In this document: piece by piece, positions 6,105-9,303 of the stretch | How positions within the stretch are numbered: position 1 is the first letter of the stretch | How the letters are laid out: the number at the start of each line of letters is the position of its first letter | NCBI GenBank assembly: GCA_041652935.1 | Contig: JBAZGH010000035.1 | Coordinates: 1 to 9,303, forward strand | Direction of reading: 5' to 3' | DNA from: JBAZGH01 sp041652935 | GTDB lineage: Bacteria; Patescibacteriota; Patescibacteriia; Patescibacteriales; XYC2-FULL-47-12 | Length of the DNA: 9,303 nucleotides | Notes under the pieces: model-generated | The model's input: only the letters and a program-made list of their open reading frames with translations | Database searches by the model: none | Told to the model about the DNA's origin: nothing | Translations under genes and position numbers: made by a program

Positions 6105-7394
6105 ATGAAAGTAGATAAAAATAATGATAAAAAAGAATTGGAAATAACAGTTGAGATAAGCTGGGAGGAATTAAAACCGTATTTGGAGGAAGCAGCCAAG
6201 AAGATCTCAAAAGACGTTAAAGTGGAAGGATTCCGCCCCGGTAATGTCCCCTACGATGTTTTAAAAAATAAAATAGGCGAAATGGAAATATTACAGGAAG
6301 CGGCCAACGCGGCAGTTGGCAAAACAGCCAACAAGGTTTTAAAGGATGAAATTAAAGAAGATGAACATTTAATCGGCCAACCGCAGGTTAAAATAACTAA
6401 AATAGCCGTTGGCAATCCAGTGCAGTACAAAATAAATATTTCTTTAATGCCGGAAATAAAATTAGGCAAGTATAGAGAGCTGGGAATAAAACAAAAAGAA
6501 GTTGAAATAAAGGATGGGGAGGTTGAGAAAGTAATAGTTGATTTGCAAAATATGCGCGCTAAAGAAAAAATAGCCGACCGTGAAGTTAAGGACGGCGACA
6601 AGGTTTTGGTTGATATTGATATGTTTTTAGATAAAGTCCCGGTTGAGGGCGGGCAGGGAAAAGGAACTGCCGTAATGGTCGGCGGAGATTATATAATTCC
6701 CGGTTTTGACAAAGAGCTTATCGGCGCGAAAAAAGGCGACGTCCGCGAATTTAAGCTGCCCTATCCGAAAGAGCATTTTCAGAAAAATTTGGCCGGTAAA
6801 ATGGTTGAGTTTAAAGTCAAGATAAATGAAATTTATGAACGGGAGGTGCCGAAAGCTAATGATGAATTTGCCAAAACTCTGGGCGCGAAAAGTATGGAAG
6901 AAGTAGGGAAACAAATAAAAGAAAATTTAGAAGCGGAGCAAAAGCAGAAAACAGAGCAAAAAACTGTTTTGGAAATTTTTGAAGCTATTTTAAAAAATAG
7001 TACTTTTAGCCACATGCCTGAGACTATTGTCCACACTGAAGCGCATAACATGATTCATGAGCTAAAGCATAATGTTGAGCAACAGGGGGCTAAATTTGAA
7101 GACTACTTGGCGCACATTAAAAAATCAACTGAAGATTTAGAGAAAGAATTAATGCCAGAGGCGGAAAAGAGAGTTAAGACGTCTTTGATGATAGGTGAAA
7201 TTGTAAAGCTGGAAAAAATTAAGATAGAAGAAAAGGAGCTAAATGAAGCGGTTGAAAAACAGCTGGCGGTTTATAAGGATAATTCGGAAATGAAGCAGAA
7301 AGCAAATACGCCGGAATTCAGGGATTATTTGCATTATAATTTAATGAACCAGAAGGTAGTTAATAAGTTGAAAGAGTGGAATGTTATTAGTTAA
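6105..7394 (+). CDS. tig: Trigger factor, ribosome-associated chaperone and peptidyl-prolyl isomerase
   Basis: Trigger factor docks at the ribosomal exit tunnel and shields nascent chains. The 429 residues show the three usual parts: ribosome-binding domain 1-145 with the docking loop GFRPGNVP at 42-49 (GFRxGKVP in most bacteria), FKBP-type isomerase domain about 155-242 (IIPGFDKELIGAKKGD at 197-212), and a helical C-terminal chaperone domain 245-429, ending without an extra tail. Length matches the family (E. coli 432). The ATG at 6105 is preceded by AT-only sequence without a Shine-Dalgarno. It is on the same strand as hppA but 226 bp away, with no clear promoter; transcription ends at the strong hairpin at 7439-7476. 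clpP and clpX, frequent neighbours of tig, are absent here. Confidence 0.96.
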   Translation: MKVDKNNDKKELEITVEISWEELKPYLEEAAKKISKDVKVEGFRPGNVPYDVLKNKIGEMEILQEAANAAVGKTANKVLKDEIKEDEHLIGQPQVKITKIAVGNPVQYKINISLMPEIKLGKYRELGIKQKEVEIKDGEVEKVIVDLQNMRAKEKIADREVKDGDKVLVDIDMFLDKVPVEGGQGKGTAVMVGGDYIIPGFDKELIGAKKGDVREFKLPYPKEHFQKNLAGKMVEFKVKINEIYEREVPKANDEFAKTLGAKSMEEVGKQIKENLEAEQKQKTEQKTVLEIFEAILKNSTFSHMPETIVHTEAHNMIHELKHNVEQQGAKFEDYLAHIKKSTEDLEKELMPEAEKRVKTSLMIGEIVKLEKIKIEEKELNEAVEKQLAVYKDNSEMKQKANTPEFRDYLHYNLMNQKVVNKLKEWNVIS

Positions 7395-7434
7395 AAGTCA
7401 TAAAGTCTTTAAAGTTAAAAGTTAGAAAATATAT
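7395..7434. repeat. Short aaagt-type repeats after tig
   Basis: Degenerate units of about 7 bp (aagtcat, aaagtct, ttaaagtt, aaaagtt) fill the gap between the tig stop and the terminator. They belong to the same family as the units at 7971-8049. Confidence 0.5.
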
Positions 7435-7438
7435 AAAT

Positions 7439-7476
7439 ATACAAAAATCTTCCGCTAATGCGGAAGATTTTTGTAT
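7439..7476. terminator. Strong bidirectional intrinsic terminator after tig
   Basis: A perfect 17-bp inverted repeat (ATACAAAAATCTTCCGC at 7439-7455, complement at 7460-7476) has a TAAT loop. The GC core TCTTCCGC is flanked by A5/T5, so it can stop transcription from tig on the + strand and from the convergent tRNA cluster on the - strand. Confidence 0.85.
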
Positions 7477-7526
7477 TTAAAAATAAAAAGAACGTTGCCG
7501 TGAACGTTCATAATGCGATATGCAAT

Positions 7527-7676
7527 TTAGCGTTGTTTTCCATTCCCGTATATTTTTTTGATTCTTTTTTTTATTCCCCCATCCCTTCTTTCTTTGTTTT
7601 TACCATTGTTGCCGTCGCCATTGTCATGTTTTCGCTTTCTAAGTTCTCTCTTTTTGTCGCCGTGCTTGTCTCCCAT
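7527..7676 (-). CDS. Small, very basic hypothetical protein (49 residues)
   Basis: ATG at 7676 is preceded on the - strand by AAAGGAG with 8 nt between AAGGAG and ATG. It is the only clear Shine-Dalgarno in front of a reading frame in this window. The frame encodes 49 residues and stops at TAA (7527-7529). It starts MGDKHGDKKRELRKRK and is rich in Lys and Arg (19) with Gly and Asn between; net charge is about +12, with no hydrophobic segment and no Cys. A nucleic-acid or ribosome-binding role is a guess from charge alone. It begins 58 nt after the 3' end of tRNA-Ile(GAU) and ends about 50 bp before the terminator at 7439-7476, which would serve it. The opposite-strand frame at 7458-7733 starts inside that terminator and is rejected. 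The family is not recognised. Confidence 0.45.
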   Translation of the reverse strand: MGDKHGDKKRELRKRKHDNGDGNNGKNKERRDGGIKKRIKKIYGNGKQR

Positions 7677-7733
7677 TTCGTCTTCTCCTTTGATATAGAT
7701 GTTTTTGTGTTAAGCAAAGAGCTGAAAAGTTAA

Positions 7734-7810
7734 TGGTGGGTGTGGATGGATTCGAACCATCGACCTCGTCCTTATCAGGGACGCGCTCTAACCAACTGAG
7801 CTACACACCC
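7734..7810 (-). tRNA. tRNA-Ile(GAU), CCA encoded
   Basis: The 77-nt gene folds as a full cloverleaf: acceptor GGGTGTG/CACACCC, D arm GCTC/GAGC, anticodon stem CGTCC/GGACG with loop CTGATAA (anticodon GAT), T arm GATGG/CCATC. Discriminator A is at 7737 and CCA at 7734-7736. It decodes AUC and AUU and is the last tRNA of the cluster in transcription order. Confidence 0.97.
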
Positions 7811-7890
7811 AATTCAATTACGAATTAAAAATTACAAATTACGAATTACGAATAAATTGCTAATTCGTAATTGCAAATTAATAATTGATT
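7811..7890. repeat. AT-rich aattacgaatt repeat array between tRNA genes
   Basis: The gap consists of overlapping units such as attacgaatta, aattacaaattacg, ctaattcgtaatt and aattgatt, with inverted copies that can form an AT hairpin. The same words occur in the insertion inside the 16S rRNA gene (8902-9002). Confidence 0.8.
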
Positions 7891-7965
7891 TGGTGCCCCG
7901 GGTCAGAATTGAACTGACGACACAAGGATTTTCAGTCCTTTGCTCTACCACTGAGCTACCGAGGC
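7891..7965 (-). tRNA. tRNA-Phe(GAA), CCA encoded
   Basis: The 75-nt cloverleaf has acceptor GCCTCGG/CCGGGGC (one T-G pair), D arm GCTC/GAGC with a short 7-nt loop, anticodon stem AAGGA/TCCTT with loop CTGAAAA (anticodon GAA), and T arm GTCAG/CTGAC. CCA is at 7891-7893. Confidence 0.97.
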
Positions 7966-7970
7966 AACTC

Positions 7971-8049
7971 AGTCATAAAGTCGAAAGTCCATAAAGTCCA
8001 TAAAGCATCTTTTGGCTTTATAGACTTTTGACTTTATAGACTTTTGACT
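7971..8049. repeat. Long imperfect hairpin of ataaagtc heptamers between tRNA genes
   Basis: The left arm (7971-8006) is built of agtcata/aagtcg/aaagtcc/ataaagtcc units ending in ataaagc. The right arm (8015-8049) is the near-complement, gctttatagactttt and so on, with an 8-nt loop. About 35 nt on each side can pair with few mismatches. It separates tRNA-Phe from initiator tRNA and may guide processing (inference). Confidence 0.75.
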
Positions 8050-8053
8050 GTGT

Positions 8054-8129
8054 TGGTTGCGGGGGCCGGACTCGAACCGGCGACCTCCAGGTTATGGGCC
8101 TGGCGAGCTGCCAACTGCTCTACCCCGCT
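8054..8129 (-). tRNA. Initiator tRNA-fMet(CAU), CCA encoded
   Basis: The 76-nt gene has the initiator marks: an unpaired first position (A1 opposite A72), A11:U24 in the D stem, and acceptor GCGGGG/CCCCGC as in E. coli tRNA-fMet. The anticodon stem is CCAGG/CCTGG with loop CCCATAA (anticodon CAT). Two departures are visible: position 33 is C, not the near-universal U, and the 29:41 pair is A:U, so only two of the three initiator G:C pairs remain (30:40 and 31:39). Encoded CCA is at 8054-8056. Confidence 0.93.
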
Positions 8130-8219
8130 TTAATAAAATTTTCAATTTTTAATTTCTAATTTTCAAACAATGCTACAATTTTTCAATTTCTAAACGCGGT
8201 GTTTTGGTTATTGAAATTT

Positions 8220-8236
8220 CTTTTGCTTCGCAAAAG
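8220..8236. other. Mini-hairpin CTTTTGC-TTC-GCAAAAG beside tRNA-Ile(UAU)
   Basis: A perfect 7-bp stem encloses a TTC/GAA triplet. On the - strand it begins four bases after the tRNA discriminator base, so it may mark the 3' trailer for processing. The gap 8130-8219 is AT-rich with repeated ttcaatttctaa/aattttcaa units and no gene is seen. Confidence 0.6.
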
Positions 8237-8239
8237 TTG

Positions 8240-8313
8240 TGGGCCCAGATGGACTTGAACCATCGACCCCCGCCTTATAAGGGCGGTGCTCTAACCAACT
8301 GAGCTATGGGCCC
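8240..8313 (-). tRNA. tRNA-Ile(UAU), CCA not encoded
   Basis: The 74-nt cloverleaf has acceptor GGGCCCA/TGGGCCC, D arm GCTC/GAGC, anticodon stem CCGCC/GGCGG with loop CTTATAA (anticodon TAT), and T arm GATGG/CCATC. Discriminator A is at 8240 and the next bases read CAA, so CCA must be added by the nucleotidyltransferase, unlike the other three tRNAs here. UAU reads AUA directly, without the lysidine-modified CAU tRNA most bacteria use. Confidence 0.95.
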
Positions 8314-8378
8314 ATCCTCAGTTTTTATTTAGCTTACAATTTAATTTTAAATTATGCAATAAAAAAAGCCCCACAACA

Positions 8379-8409
8379 GGACTACTTTTTATTAATTCAT
8401 AAGTAGTCC
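8379..8409 (-). terminator. Hairpin between 16S rRNA and the tRNA genes, possibly a terminator
   Basis: GGACTACTT and AAGTAGTCC form a 9-bp stem around a 13-nt loop. On the - strand a run of seven T (8361-8367) follows, but 11 nt after the stem, which is far for an intrinsic terminator. It may instead be an RNase III-type processing stem, in which case 16S and the tRNAs are one transcript. Confidence 0.35.
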
Positions 8410-8463
8410 CATAAACTACTCGCACTTAATTTATTTTCAGTATTAAGAGGCGCCAATTTTACC

Positions 8464-8529
8464 GCTGCCTCGCGGCAGCAGTCCTCTGAAGTAAATTCAG
8501 AGACGACTTTATCTTGAATTTAATCAAGA
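8464..8529 (-). other. Three consecutive hairpins in the 16S rRNA 3' trailer
   Basis: Reading away from the 16S 3' end there are TCTTGA/TCAAGA (8513-8518 with 8524-8529), CTCTGAA/TTCAGAG (8484-8490 with 8496-8502, 5-nt loop) and GCTGCC/GGCAGC (8464-8469 with 8474-8479, loop TCGC). They lie within 80 nt of the mature end and probably take part in precursor processing (inference). Confidence 0.5.
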
Positions 8530-8540
8530 CATTTCCTTAG

Positions 8541-9303
<763 letters not shown>

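Noticed and set aside
7458..7733. A 91-codon + strand frame with hydrophobic, Phe/Val-rich translation
   Set aside because: Its ATG lies inside the terminator hairpin (7439-7476), there is no ribosome-binding site, and its residues are the complement of the Lys/Arg-rich - strand frame at 7527-7676, which has a good Shine-Dalgarno.

Overview
The window looks like a chromosomal segment of a Candidate Phyla Radiation bacterium (Patescibacteria, probably a Parcubacteria-like lineage). The grounds are: 16S rRNA signatures of that group (GAATAGACGGGGACCC at the 907-926 site and GTACTCACC in the decoding region), a ribosomal RNA gene not followed by 23S, genes without Shine-Dalgarno sequences, AT-rich intergenic DNA full of short tandem repeats, and the standard code (TAA/TAG stops, no sign of UGA recoding). 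The lineage call is inference from sequence features, not from a search.

Layout. Positions 1-68 may hold the last codons of a + strand gene, followed by an array of nine 7-bp repeats (74-136) and a bidirectional terminator (176-218). A CPA2-type cation:proton antiporter with an RCK nucleotide-binding domain lies on the - strand (219-1925). A 273-bp divergent intergenic region carries promoters for both sides, a short terminator-like hairpin and a large nested inverted repeat. Then on the + strand come nusA (2199-3860), a K+-independent membrane H+-pyrophosphatase, hppA (3893-5878), and trigger factor, tig (6105-7394), which ends at a strong bidirectional terminator (7439-7476). From there to the end all genes are on the - strand. 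In transcription order they are the 3' half of a 16S rRNA gene (8541 to beyond 9303), tRNA-Ile(UAU), initiator tRNA-fMet, tRNA-Phe(GAA), tRNA-Ile(GAU) and a small basic open reading frame (7527-7676).

The most unusual signal is the short-repeat DNA. Heptamer-period repeats (agtaacN, ataaagtc, aattacgaatt families) fill most gaps between genes, but they also sit inside functional genes. In nusA the agtaac/acgacga block forms an in-frame acidic insertion in the N-terminal domain and recurs in the disordered C-terminal tail. In 16S rRNA an array of the aattacgaatt type, bracketed by two mini-hairpins, forms a 101-nt extension of the helix 40 loop. Elsewhere the 16S is well conserved and shows compensatory base-pair swaps in helix 28, so it is probably functional. 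The initiator tRNA is also odd: C33 replaces U33, and one of the three anticodon-stem G:C pairs is A:U.

Together the genes cover housekeeping roles: ribosomal RNA and tRNAs, transcription elongation/antitermination (NusA), nascent-chain folding (trigger factor), and two membrane proteins handling protons and cations (H+-PPase and the antiporter). No mobile element with a transposase, CRISPR array or defence system is visible.
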